From assembly GCA_903888395.1 (NCBI GenBank), contig CAISTO010000045.1:1-22284 (forward strand): a stretch of DNA of 22,284 nt. Reading direction: 5' to 3'. The stretch is from an uncultured Bacteroidota bacterium. GTDB taxonomy: Bacteria; Bacteroidota; Bacteroidia; UKL13-3. Below are positions 6,757 to 13,568 of this stretch, in pieces; within the stretch, counting starts at the first letter, position 1; each line of letters starts with the position of its first letter. The position numbers and the translations under genes were made by a program. The notes beneath the pieces were generated by a model that was not told the origin of the DNA, did no database searches, and saw only the letters and a program-made list of their open reading frames with translations.

Positions 6757-6830
6757 AGGTTTAACTAAGTGAAAAGGTTTGAAATACTTGTTTTTTTCTC
6801 TCTTTCTTTTACTTAGACTATGTTAAACCT
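6757..6830. repeat. 74-bp inverted repeat downstream of the AbiE-like operon
   Basis: aggtttaac (6757-6765) matches gttaaacct (6822-6830), and taagtgaaaag (6766-6776) pairs with cttttacttag (6806-6816) with one bulge. It lies 28 nt beyond the toxin stop and could act as a terminator or be an insertion footprint. A second small palindrome gaaaga/tctttc precedes it at 6742-6756. Confidence 0.5.
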
Positions 6831-6858
6831 TACTTTGAATGGTTGAGAGACTTAAGGT

Positions 6859-7848
6859 TCAAATTTTACTTTTTAAAATTTGTTGGACTTCTTCCATCCG
6901 TTCTATTAGTTTTTCAAAACTCAACGATTCCCCATAAATCATGTTTTCCTGCATCGCTTCATAATCTTTTTTCCAATCATTAAAAATTGCATTTGGAGGT
7001 ATGATATTGATTTTATTTGGAGCATGATTTGCATAATCAATTCCACCTATTGCTGTAAATTTACTGCGATGGTTCACAATCTGGTTATATAAATCATCAT
7101 TTTTGAATGCAATTTCAGCAAATTCTGAATTCATTATTTTTTCAATATCATATAGGTGCCTGCTCAAACGATTTACCCTAATTTTATCAGTTGGTTTTTG
7201 AAACTCCTCATGTAATAGAAATATCTTTTCTAAAAAAGTTCGCTCAGGATTTACAACAGGTATAATAATGTGTTTATCAGCAAAATTTCTACCATCAAAA
7301 GCTTCGCCTACAAATGATATAATACTTTTTTGACTATATGGTTCAATCAAAGAACGACTGCCTAATTCAACCAAAATACTTGGTTTTAAGTATTCAGTAT
7401 TTCTAATGATGCTAGGAAAGAAAACCTCAATTATTAGTGGGTCTTGATCAGGGTCTTTTACATCTTTTAATTGCATTGTTAATCCAGTAACACCTGCATC
7501 TTCAAACTTTTGTTTTAACTCGTTAAAAAATATGTCTGAAATATATTCATACGATTTTTTGCGAAGCTTGCTTACTTGAGTTTTAGTAATATTGCCTTCG
7601 TATCCTAAAAACTGCCTATTTAACGCCAAGTCAATGTCTTCTGACAAACGGTCGATTAAGCCCCAAGCTTTACTTAACGATGTTCCACCTTTGAACACTA
7701 AATGTGGTGCGCAATTCATTGAAAATATTAAACCCAAAGTTTGTGTAACCCACCAATCTTTTTCTAAAGCTTGAAGCGAAAGTGGTGAAGAGACCTGTTC
7801 AAAAATTGATAGCCTATCATTAATTGATAATTGTAAAAAGTTTTCCAT
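6859..7848 (-). CDS. AbiEii/AbiGii-type nucleotidyltransferase toxin
   Basis: This 329-aa protein has the AbiEii pattern: VFKGGTSLSKAWGL (52-64), then DRLSEDIDLAL (66-76) with the metal-binding Asp71 and Asp73 of the nucleotidyltransferase fold. It continues with PERTFLEKIFLLHEE (201-215) and RLSRHLYDIEKI (227-238), the third and fourth family motifs. All catalytic positions are intact. AbiEii proteins are toxins of type IV toxin-antitoxin/abortive-infection systems; characterised relatives modify tRNA and block growth. It starts 2 nt after the stop of its partner gene, so expression is coupled. No membrane or export signal. Confidence 0.9.
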   Translation of the reverse strand: MENFLQLSINDRLSIFEQVSSPLSLQALEKDWWVTQTLGLIFSMNCAPHLVFKGGTSLSKAWGLIDRLSEDIDLALNRQFLGYEGNITKTQVSKLRKKSYEYISDIFFNELKQKFEDAGVTGLTMQLKDVKDPDQDPLIIEVFFPSIIRNTEYLKPSILVELGSRSLIEPYSQKSIISFVGEAFDGRNFADKHIIIPVVNPERTFLEKIFLLHEEFQKPTDKIRVNRLSRHLYDIEKIMNSEFAEIAFKNDDLYNQIVNHRSKFTAIGGIDYANHAPNKINIIPPNAIFNDWKKDYEAMQENMIYGESLSFEKLIERMEEVQQILKSKI

Positions 7849-7850
7849 GG

Positions 7851-8462
7851 CTAATTTTTCATCGTTTTTTTTAATATTTCAGCAACCCAAGCAGGAGCTA
7901 ATTTACTGTCATGTATTATATATTCTGGTTTTTCATTAGTAAGATGTTTAGTTATTTTTTCTTTTTCTGTATCGCTTACTTTATCTTTACCAATGGTTTT
8001 TAAAGCTTGTATTACCAAGCCACTTATGTCCCCTTTTGTACTTAAATTTTTGGGTGTAGTTTTCTTAAATTTGATGGTTTGTTTTCCAATTTTAACTATG
8101 CGAGCTGCACCATCAGTTAAATAAACAGCGTTTACAGGAACTTGGGTGCTTAAACCTAATATATTGAGTGCTTGAACACCTGTAGCTACTATTCTTGCTC
8201 TATCTCTTTTTGCAATTGCTTTCGCAACATCATTAATATTTGGCAGCACCGTGCCAATTAATGTATTTTGTTTTGGTATTACATATATTCCTTGAGCTAC
8301 TCTGACTGTTTGCTTACTTTCAGTTAAGCGCTGCAATGCTTTCCGGATTGTTGCATTTTCGGCTATGGCATCAAACTGTTCAATAAAAAAAAGTGTTCCT
8401 TGTTTGCTTTTTTTTATTTCAGCAAACACTTGTTGTTCAATATTTTTATGAGATTTTTCCAT
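7851..8462 (-). CDS. DUF6088 / AbiEi-like antitoxin and autorepressor
   Basis: This 203-aa protein has an N-terminal winged-helix region (about 1-60: KQGTLFFIEQFDAI...TIRKALQRLTESKQTVRVAQGIYVIPK). The DUF6088/AbiEi-type body follows, with IAKRDRARIVATGVQALNILGLSTQVP (about 85-112) and a Thr/Lys-rich middle. In AbiE systems this protein neutralises the nucleotidyltransferase without tight binding and represses its own operon. Here a 27-nt inverted repeat overlaps the -7 box just upstream of the start, as expected for autoregulation. It is the promoter-proximal gene, two nt before the toxin start. Confidence 0.87.
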   Translation of the reverse strand: MEKSHKNIEQQVFAEIKKSKQGTLFFIEQFDAIAENATIRKALQRLTESKQTVRVAQGIYVIPKQNTLIGTVLPNINDVAKAIAKRDRARIVATGVQALNILGLSTQVPVNAVYLTDGAARIVKIGKQTIKFKKTTPKNLSTKGDISGLVIQALKTIGKDKVSDTEKEKITKHLTNEKPEYIIHDSKLAPAWVAEILKKTMKN

Positions 8463-8470
8463 TTATTTTC

Positions 8471-8497
8471 GTCACAAATTTAGTAAATATTTGTGAC
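8471..8497 (-). promoter_or_regulatory. Operator and -7 box of the AbiE-like operon
   Basis: gtcacaaat (8471-8479) and atttgtgac (8489-8497) are perfect inverted arms with a 9-nt centre. The minus-strand -7 box TAAATTTG (8474-8481) lies inside it, 12 nt upstream of the ATG. A repressor bound here would occlude RNA polymerase, and the winged-helix antitoxin is the obvious candidate. Confidence 0.72.
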
Positions 8498-8918
8498 AAA
8501 AAAAGTAAATTTTATTATTTCAATTATTCATAATGTTACTTGATACTTTTTTCATTGCTAAAAATCAAAACAATACTTCGGCATGCTCAGCAACCACACT
8601 TCTACAATAGACCGAAGCTATCCGGCCATAAAGCCTTAAACAAGGCCAGCTTCCGATGCATCGGTATGTCAGTCCAACACTCGCCAAACAACTGGCCATT
8701 GGAATTATTTTGAAAGGAAATGGATTGTTAATTTTTAAAAAAGTGAAGACGTTTTAGCTTTTATAATTCTAACTTTTACACAATATAATATATAAATACA
8801 CAGCAGAATATAATATGTAAATGCACAGCATTAAAATTTAAGAAGTGAATATTTATGGATTGATAGATCTTGGAATTGTAGATCAAATTTCAAGAAAATG
8901 AATTACAAAGTAAGAAAA
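8498..8918. other. Gene-free region with a 24-bp direct repeat
   Basis: No supported gene. A 24-bp unit (aatataatatRtaaatRcacagca) occurs twice at 8782-8805 and 8807-8830 with two mismatches and a 25-bp period. The left part (about 8575-8670) carries acttcggcatgc and ccgatgcatcgg strings of the kind dispersed between Bacteroidota genes; acttcggcatgc also occurs near 19619. The rest is AT-rich. Confidence 0.5.
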
Positions 8919-8944
8919 GAGCCCCTGGGGGCTTTTTCTATTTA
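8919..8944. terminator. Intrinsic terminator at the end of the DUF6943-like gene
   Basis: agccc-cctg-ggggct with a T run on the plus strand and an A/T-rich run on the minus strand. It overlaps the stop of the minus-strand gene. The segment 8928-8944 is identical to 6697-6713, so the two terminators are related copies. Confidence 0.6.
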
Positions 8945-9357
8945 AGGACCTTGTACATAATCACTTTTTTGGCTTCTTTGATGAGTTGAATTTGTTTCAA
9001 AGTATTTGCTAAATGTTGGTCAAAAGTATTGAGCAAAACAATGGCATTTTGAAATTCATTTGGCTTTAAACTGGCTTTTTCGCTAGCTTCTGTAATGATG
9101 TTGATGACATCTTGAACGCGAATAAAGGAAATGACAGAACCAGTTAAAAAAGGTCTAAAAAATTGGCCTTGCCATAATCCGTAAGCAAGCCAATAATAAA
9201 AATCGGCTTCTTGTTCTGTTTTTGCAACAAGTACAAAACAATTTGGACAAGGAGTTTTTAGTGGTTTTCCTGCATTGGCTCCTTTCGATAAAATGAATAA
9301 ATGTGGAGTTGCGTAATTGTTGCCAATCCTGTGGCATTTGATGTTTGGTTTAAGCAT
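8938..9357 (-). CDS. DUF6943-like protein
   Basis: This 139-aa protein contains LFILSKGANAGKPLKTPCPNCFVLVAKTE (about 20-48), then YYWLAYGLWQGQFFRPFLTGSVISFIR (54-80) and a helical C-terminus. The SKG.NAGKPL..PCPNCFV and YW...GLWQ...F.P.L.GSVI.FI segments match a family recurrent on Bacteroidota mobile elements that I recall as DUF6943. The CPNC pair could be a metal or redox site, but only two cysteines of that kind are present. No function is known. The gene stands alone, is followed by an intrinsic terminator, and sits next to a gene-free structured region. Confidence 0.65.
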   Translation of the reverse strand: MLKPNIKCHRIGNNYATPHLFILSKGANAGKPLKTPCPNCFVLVAKTEQEADFYYWLAYGLWQGQFFRPFLTGSVISFIRVQDVINIITEASEKASLKPNEFQNAIVLLNTFDQHLANTLKQIQLIKEAKKVIMYKVLK

Positions 9358-10149
9358 AATCTGGGTTAAAAAATTTATGCTTCGCTTCGCGCCTTATATT
9401 TTTAAAAGAGAAAGAAAAAAAACCAGAAAAAAAAAGAAAAAGAAAGCCGACTCTTAGGGTGGCGGTGATAAAAACCAAAAGGAAGCGGAATAAAGGAAAG
9501 CCTTTGCGGTGGGCTGTGTTTATGCCGAACACTTTTGGATTTTAATCGTGTAGTGGGCTGTGCGAGCCGCCCTATTTTTGCTGCCTTTTTTATTTTTTTG
9601 TCAACGAGATGCTGGTTAGAAAGAGTATTTTGAGGATGCTAAATTCAAGAAGTATTTTCAATCGAAAAGAGAGTAAAAAGGGTGATAATATTTTAGATAA
9701 ATTCAATTGATAATCGAAGGAGGATGCTAAACGTGCGGTGGGTAAAAGCAAGGGTGCATACTGCATGAACTGCAGCATTTTTTAGGGGAAACTGAATGGA
9801 GCAATAATTCGGCTATTGGAGTATTGCAAGGTTGCAAAGTTTGCAAACATTGCAGTTTTGCAAATTAGAAAAGATGATAGCCGAAATTGCGTAATGAAAG
9901 TTTTGTTTGGAATGCAGCAGGGCAAAGGTAGGCACTGTTGCTGTGTAGTGCTTTTGGAGGGTGAAAGAAATGGAACGGGGAATGGAGTGAGGATTGCGAA
10001 GTGAAACGTAGCACCCGAAACGAAATGGTAGTGGAATGAAATTTACCTTCCAAAAGTACATGTGTTTTGGAGGATTATTGAAAAAATTGTAACTCAATTT
10101 CATCATAGAAAATTACTTTTTCATAATTATACCTCCAGATATTATATAA
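9358..10149. other. Gene-free stretch with repeats, probably noncoding element backbone
   Basis: Only short, mutually overlapping ORFs of low quality occur here, so I call no gene. It contains a purine-rich run near 9408-9450. A duplicated gtgggctgtg (9509-9518 and 9553-9562) is followed by a ggct-gtgcg-agcc hairpin. Five TTGCA(A/G) units repeat at 8-9-nt spacing (9824-9863). The composition differs from the flanking genes. It may hold regulatory or processing sites of the mobile element. Confidence 0.4.
9824..9863. repeat. Five short TTGCA(A/G) repeats at 8-9-bp spacing
   Basis: TTGCAA at 9824, 9832, 9841 and 9858, and TTGCAG at 9850. The near-regular spacing of a palindromic hexamer looks like a cluster of protein-binding sites rather than coding sequence. 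Confidence 0.5.
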
Positions 10150-10548
10150 TTACTCAATAGGTATAATACCTCTCTTTTCTAGTTCAATGGACCATTGAAC
10201 TTGCCATGTTTTACCATCAATTTGGTCTAGTAAGATAAATGTGTACATGTTTTGAGTCGATTGAAGAATAAATCTGTCATTAACCAACTTTCCCTTTGTT
10301 ATTAAGGTGTCATTGCTTAATACCGATGTAAACCTATTTTCGCTATTTATATCAATTTGCACTTGCCACATTTGTCCAGTAATAGTATTTAGCTTTATAA
10401 AGTTGTACATATTTTGAGTTGGAAAAAGTCGATACACAACATTCGGATTGATTTGCTTACTTAAATTATCATGTTCTTTTTTATTAGTTTGGGCAAATGA
10501 AAGAATTGTTGATAAAGCGATTATAGAAGTTAGAAGTATTTTATTCAT
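10150..10548 (-). CDS. Secreted protein with an internal duplication (132 aa)
   Basis: The N-terminus MNKILLTSIIALSTILSFAQ is a good signal peptide with cleavage expected near residue 19-20, so the protein should be exported. The mature part contains two copies of TQNMY.FI.L..I.G..WQVQ, at about 44-64 and 98-118, separated by a segment with SVLSNDTLITKGKLVNDRFI. The duplication looks like two beta units of a small repeat fold. I do not recognise a family. It is alone between two noncoding blocks, with no operon partner. It could be an orphan immunity-type or envelope protein, but that is speculation. Confidence 0.75.
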   Translation of the reverse strand: MNKILLTSIIALSTILSFAQTNKKEHDNLSKQINPNVVYRLFPTQNMYNFIKLNTITGQMWQVQIDINSENRFTSVLSNDTLITKGKLVNDRFILQSTQNMYTFILLDQIDGKTWQVQWSIELEKRGIIPIE

Positions 10549-10735
10549 ATTTTTAGAAATTTATAATGATGTTTTTACTTTCATATTACCTAATTTACTA
10601 GTAATATTTTAGTAGAAATCACTGTGTTAATTTTTTTGTTAATTTATATTTTAGAGCATTTTCAAGAATAAAAATTATTCTAAACAATTACAATAATTAT
10701 TAAAAAATCTACTGTATTTTTTCAAAACCTAACAA
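10549..10735. other. AT-rich spacer upstream of the secreted-protein gene
   Basis: No gene seen. It contains a perfect ttactagtaa palindrome near 10598 and otherwise only AT-rich sequence. It presumably holds the promoter of the minus-strand gene, but no clear -7 box is visible. Confidence 0.35.
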
Positions 10736-11245
10736 CGTTAACTATCACAAGGATGATGACAGGTAAAACAGCCTTGAGCGTGTGGCGGGAAAATGGGATG
10801 CAAGGAAGTTGCAGCCCATGTGTCGCGAGCCTACTGCGAGTGGAGCTGAGGCGGGAGGCAGAGGTGGCACGAAGTGCCCTGACGACCTGTGTATCACACA
10901 AGGGTTTGGCGTAATTTTTTTGCGTTAAGGTAGGGGAGTTGGCCCATGCAAAAATGATGACAAACCCGCAGCCGAAGCGACTACGCAGGCGAGCCCAACT
11001 ATAGCAGCGGCTGGACTGGAGGCTGCTGAAGAGAAAGAAGCGAGGAACGAGCGAAAAGAACAAAGCTGCCTACAGTACAGAGATAGCTGCTGTGACGACT
11101 GACGAAGGCACTGCAAAGTGCATGACAGCCTTTTGTGAAAACCCGGAGGGCAATATAGCTGCTTGGAATGCTTTGAAAAACAAATAAAAGTACCAAGCTG
11201 CTGTATTGGGCTGGCATGACCTTTTGCTGAATAGGAGGGAGGAAC
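10736..11245. ncRNA. GC-rich, hairpin-rich noncoding block (candidate structured RNA or element core)
   Basis: Composition rises sharply in GC over its AT-rich surroundings. Hairpins are packed: atggg/cccat plus tgcaa/ttgca (10793-10819), tcgc/gcga (10823-10839), ggcac-gaa-gtgcc (10866-10878), tgtgt-atc-acaca (10888-10900), gcact-GCAA-agtgc (11108-11121). Minus-strand ORFs through it overlap in different frames, are rich in Ser/Leu/Arg and lack good starts, so I treat them as spurious. Neither strand nor RNA class can be fixed by eye; it matches no riboswitch, rRNA, tRNA or group II domain V that I recognise. Confidence 0.35.
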
Positions 11246-11247
11246 GC

Positions 11248-11465
11248 CACTTTACCTGCTTTTTGGATGAAAGATAATGCTTGTAGAAAGAAAATGCCTT
11301 TTTGGAATATTGAGGTAAGAAAAATATTTTTCTGAAGGAAGATAAATCTTGAAAGCTAATATTTAAAATACTTGTGATTTGTACTAAAAGCATTAGGGAT
11401 TTAAGTGGAAATCCTTTTCTTTTCGCAAAAGATTGGAACATAAAGCCCGACCCAAAGGGTAATGC
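11248..11465. repeat. Dispersed repeat, copy A (most complete)
   Basis: Begins cactttacctgctttttgga and ends near cccgacccaaagggtaatgc. Its left half matches copy B (13073-13170) and its right half matches copy C (16962-17169), including the tail aagtggaaatcctttt. It is noncoding and adjoins the GC-rich block. Confidence 0.75.
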
Positions 11466-11652
11466 AAAAATAATATTAGTGAAATATTGAATATTTGAAT
11501 ATAAGATTCTGTTTTTGTGAAGATAAAAACAAATTATAAATTAGATAAACAAAATTTGCTTTAAAGTATGAAATTTAACAATATAGAGACTGAATAGGTA
11601 AGTATTCTAAACAAGAACTGAAATTGTAGAATATAACACTTATAAACGAGTA
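11466..11652. other. AT-rich spacer, nothing recognised
   Basis: Between repeat copy A and the SecB-like gene. No ORF of quality, no clear hairpin followed by T run. Confidence 0.4.
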
Positions 11653-12084
11653 CTAATTAGTTTTTTTAGTGAAATTTACTGGAGGAAGAATTATTAAACC
11701 CAACCCTGCTTTAGCCGATAAATTTGTGAGATGTTCTCTAATGTAAGGAAAAATGATTGCAGCACCGTTAATGTTACCAAATTGTTCTAAATCATCTAAC
11801 TTTGATTCACCAATTTTTTCGAAAATACCAACCATAACAATTGAACAATTAATTTCTTCAACATCATTAAGTGTTTGTATATATTCAACTTTTTCATTTA
11901 CGAATACCGTGTTATCATTCACACTTACATTTACATCAACCTTAGTTTCTTGATGAACATTTGGGGCGTTGAATGAAATATTTGGAATTCGTTTAAAAGT
12001 ACTTTCGAGTAAAATTAAATTGGTAATCTGAAAACCTGATTCCATCTCTTTTCTATCGTTTTCGTTATCGCTATTTATATTCAT
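11653..12084 (-). CDS. SecB-like chaperone
   Basis: This 143-aa protein has the SecB fold pattern: GFQITNLILLESTFKRIPNI (17-36), a beta-rich middle with EYIQTLNDVEEINCSIVMVGIFE (67-89), then AAIIFPYIREHLTNLSAKAGLGLIILPPVNF (108-138). FPYIRE and LPPVNF are the most typical SecB elements. It is cytosolic, with no signal peptide. Bacteroidota largely lack a housekeeping SecB pathway, and solitary SecB-like proteins in accessory regions are often the chaperone of toxin-antitoxin-chaperone (TAC) systems. It is last of three coupled genes; its ATG overlaps the preceding stop by one base (TAATG). Confidence 0.85.
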   Translation of the reverse strand: MNINSDNENDRKEMESGFQITNLILLESTFKRIPNISFNAPNVHQETKVDVNVSVNDNTVFVNEKVEYIQTLNDVEEINCSIVMVGIFEKIGESKLDDLEQFGNINGAAIIFPYIREHLTNLSAKAGLGLIILPPVNFTKKTN

Positions 12085-12629
12085 TATGCAGCTAGAGAAA
12101 AATTATTAAAGGGTAATGTTTCATTCTGAATGATTTCATCAATAATACTATTTGCACTAAAAATATTATTTAGAGAGTTCGAATTGGTTCTAAAAGCAGT
12201 AATGTTAGTATTTTTTAAAGACTTAGACCAGCTAATATTAGCCATAGCAGGAGCATTATTTGAGCAAGATATTTGAATTGGCTGATTTGTTAAATTATTT
12301 TGAGTAAAATTAACAGCAAAATTATTAACAAACCTAGTTCCTATAAGCTGAAAATCAATGCTTGTTAAGCCAACAATTGCATCATCTGAAACAAAACAAA
12401 TATTTTGAAAATTAAAAGTATCAATAAACTTATTTGTTATTTCATTTTCCCAAATGATATAATCATTATCTAGGTGGTATGTTTCATTTGGTACTATTTC
12501 AACACAATGAACTAGCGCATTTGAATCATATTCATAACGAACACGAGTTTGGGGGAATAATTCAATAAACTTACCCAACTCAAATTTTATAAAATTGGTA
12601 GCTTCTTTAATTAAATTATTTTTTGTCAT
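12084..12629 (-). CDS. Unknown protein coupled to SecB-like chaperone (putative chaperone client)
   Basis: This 181-aa protein has an ordered-looking first part (1-110), with LFPQTRVRYEYDSNALVHCVEIVPNETYHLD (24-54), an acidic IIWENEITNKFIDTF segment and ICFVSDDAIVGLTSIDFQLIG (77-97). Residues about 110-181 are Asn/Ser/Ile-rich, low in charge and probably disordered, ending in FSLAA. I recall similar proteins beside SecB-like genes in Bacteroidota but know no assigned function. The C-terminal tail has the properties of the chaperone-addiction tail of TAC antitoxins, and Leu-Ala-Ala resembles an ssrA degron; both are inferences. It overlaps the upstream HEPN gene by 14 nt and the SecB-like start by 1 nt. 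Confidence 0.75.
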   Translation of the reverse strand: MTKNNLIKEATNFIKFELGKFIELFPQTRVRYEYDSNALVHCVEIVPNETYHLDNDYIIWENEITNKFIDTFNFQNICFVSDDAIVGLTSIDFQLIGTRFVNNFAVNFTQNNLTNQPIQISCSNNAPAMANISWSKSLKNTNITAFRTNSNSLNNIFSANSIIDEIIQNETLPFNNFSLAA

Positions 12630-13014
12630 TTTTTAAATTTTTTAGTACTGATTTGGATAGTGATATTGAATTATCACTTATTGTGTAATCAATTTGTAAA
12701 TCAAAATAGTCAGCATTTATTCTTAATCTTTTTAATTGTAATATATCTTTGTAGAAAACACGTGAATCTAAATTTTGGTTTGTAAGGTGTTTTTTTATTT
12801 CATTTATCAAAATTTCGTGAGATCCCTCATTTGAATTTTGATTTAGTTGTTTTAAATCTTCTTCTGATTTGTTCATTTCCGTTAACCAAATATGCTTCAT
12901 AAACTGAATACAACAATAGTAAGCACAATGAACAACCGATGGATACAAATTTTGTTTATGTAACAATTCTGCTGCAAATAAGTTTATATCAGATTTGTTC
13001 TTTAAATGCCCCAT
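12616..13014 (-). CDS. HEPN-domain protein (UPF0332-like)
   Basis: This 132-aa helical protein has the order typical of UPF0332-type HEPN domains: INLFAAELLHKQNLYPSVVHCAYYCCIQFMKHIW (10-43, the A..L...G.Y..A..RAYYA helix), SHEILINEI (65-73, the S-H region), and LKRLRINADYFD (94-105, the L..LR..ADY motif). The classic catalytic R-x4-6-H ribonuclease motif is not obvious, so it may be a binding or non-nuclease member. HEPN domains are frequent in toxin-antitoxin and defence systems. It is the first gene of the operon; its stop lies 14 nt inside the next gene. The minus strand has TAATATTG, one mismatch from the -7 consensus, about 10 nt upstream of the ATG. Confidence 0.75.
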   Translation of the reverse strand: MGHLKNKSDINLFAAELLHKQNLYPSVVHCAYYCCIQFMKHIWLTEMNKSEEDLKQLNQNSNEGSHEILINEIKKHLTNQNLDSRVFYKDILQLKRLRINADYFDLQIDYTISDNSISLSKSVLKNLKNDKK

Positions 13015-13072
13015 AAAATGTTCGCAATATTATAAATTTATTTGCAATATAACTAAAATTATTTAGTGATAA

Positions 13073-13170
13073 CACTTTACCTGCTTTTTGAATGAAAGAT
13101 AAAGCTTGTAGAAAGAAAATGCCTCTTGGAATATTGAGGTAAGAGAAACATTGTTTTGTAGAAAAGTGCT
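13073..13170. repeat. Dispersed repeat, copy B (left half only)
   Basis: cactttacctgctttttgaa through gaaagaaaatgcc and ggaatattgaggtaag match copy A closely; the following gagaaacattgttttgtagaaaa matches copy C. It diverges after about 13170. Noncoding, immediately upstream of the HEPN operon. Confidence 0.72.
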
Positions 13171-13267
13171 TTTCAAGTTGACAAACATTGTATGATAATT
13201 CAATTAGTAAATGATTTGGATTGCAAGTTCAAAACCGCAGTTGCATTCTAAGTTAACAATCATGGAT

Positions 13268-13375
13268 CTAAAATCCAATATGGCAGTAACTCAACCCATA
13301 ACTGTGTAAACCCTTTATGGGATTGGTGTAAAGGTGGTTTTTGGGGTTAAAAAGTTTGTAATTGGTTAAGTGCAT
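13268..13375 (-). pseudogene. RHS-core start module, truncated remnant
   Basis: ATG at 13373-13375 encodes 35 residues, MHLTNYKLFNPKNHLYTNPI then KGLHSYGLSYCHIGF, ending in TAG. The first 30 residues match the N-termini of the two RHS genes at 15099 and 19388 almost exactly, then the reading frame runs out where the RFAFNG segment should follow. It shares their leader as well. It is a cassette that lost its core and toxin domain, by deletion or incomplete copying. Confidence 0.8.
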
Positions 13376-13407
13376 TTTATACTTCAAATAACGTATTTTT
13401 AGAACAA

Positions 13408-13440
13408 AAAACCGTTTTAGTTTTTGGCTAAAGCGGTTTT
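13408..13440 (-). terminator. Hairpin upstream of RHS remnant (cassette-boundary terminator)
   Basis: aaaaccgttttag (13408-13420) pairs with ctaaagcggtttt (13428-13440), one G-T wobble, 7-nt loop. The minus strand ends in a T run (cggttttttg), so it can end transcripts of the upstream lipoprotein gene before the next cassette. Related hairpins occur near 15128-15163, 16844-16881 and 18007-18036. Confidence 0.7.
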
Positions 13441-13568
13441 GGTTGTGTAAATGCCTTGTGCTTTGTTGCAGCTAAAAGTTGCCTTAAATACTCACTCGCA
13501 AAATATGCGAGCGAGTGCGCTAAGCCTATGACGCATTATAGACTCTTCGCATTGAGATAAATTTTATA
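13441..13568. other. Spacer with a cactcgc/gcgagtg hairpin
   Basis: cactcgc near 13493 can pair with gcgagtg near 13511 (or with the nearer gcgag). No gene seen between the lipoprotein stop and the hairpin at 13408. Confidence 0.4.

Noticed and set aside
9816..10106. Overlapping short ORFs on both strands
   Set aside because: Low-quality composition, overlapping one another, and covering a short tandem repeat.
10730..10760. Integron attC-like core (acctaac ... gttaact)
   Set aside because: The left core fits RYYYAAC, but the right one breaks GTTRRRY and no integron integrase or cassette array is present.
10722..11441. Series of minus-strand ORFs in the GC-rich block and repeat A
   Set aside because: Different frames overlap, Ser/Arg/Leu-rich, no ribosome-binding context; hairpins and repeats explain the region better.
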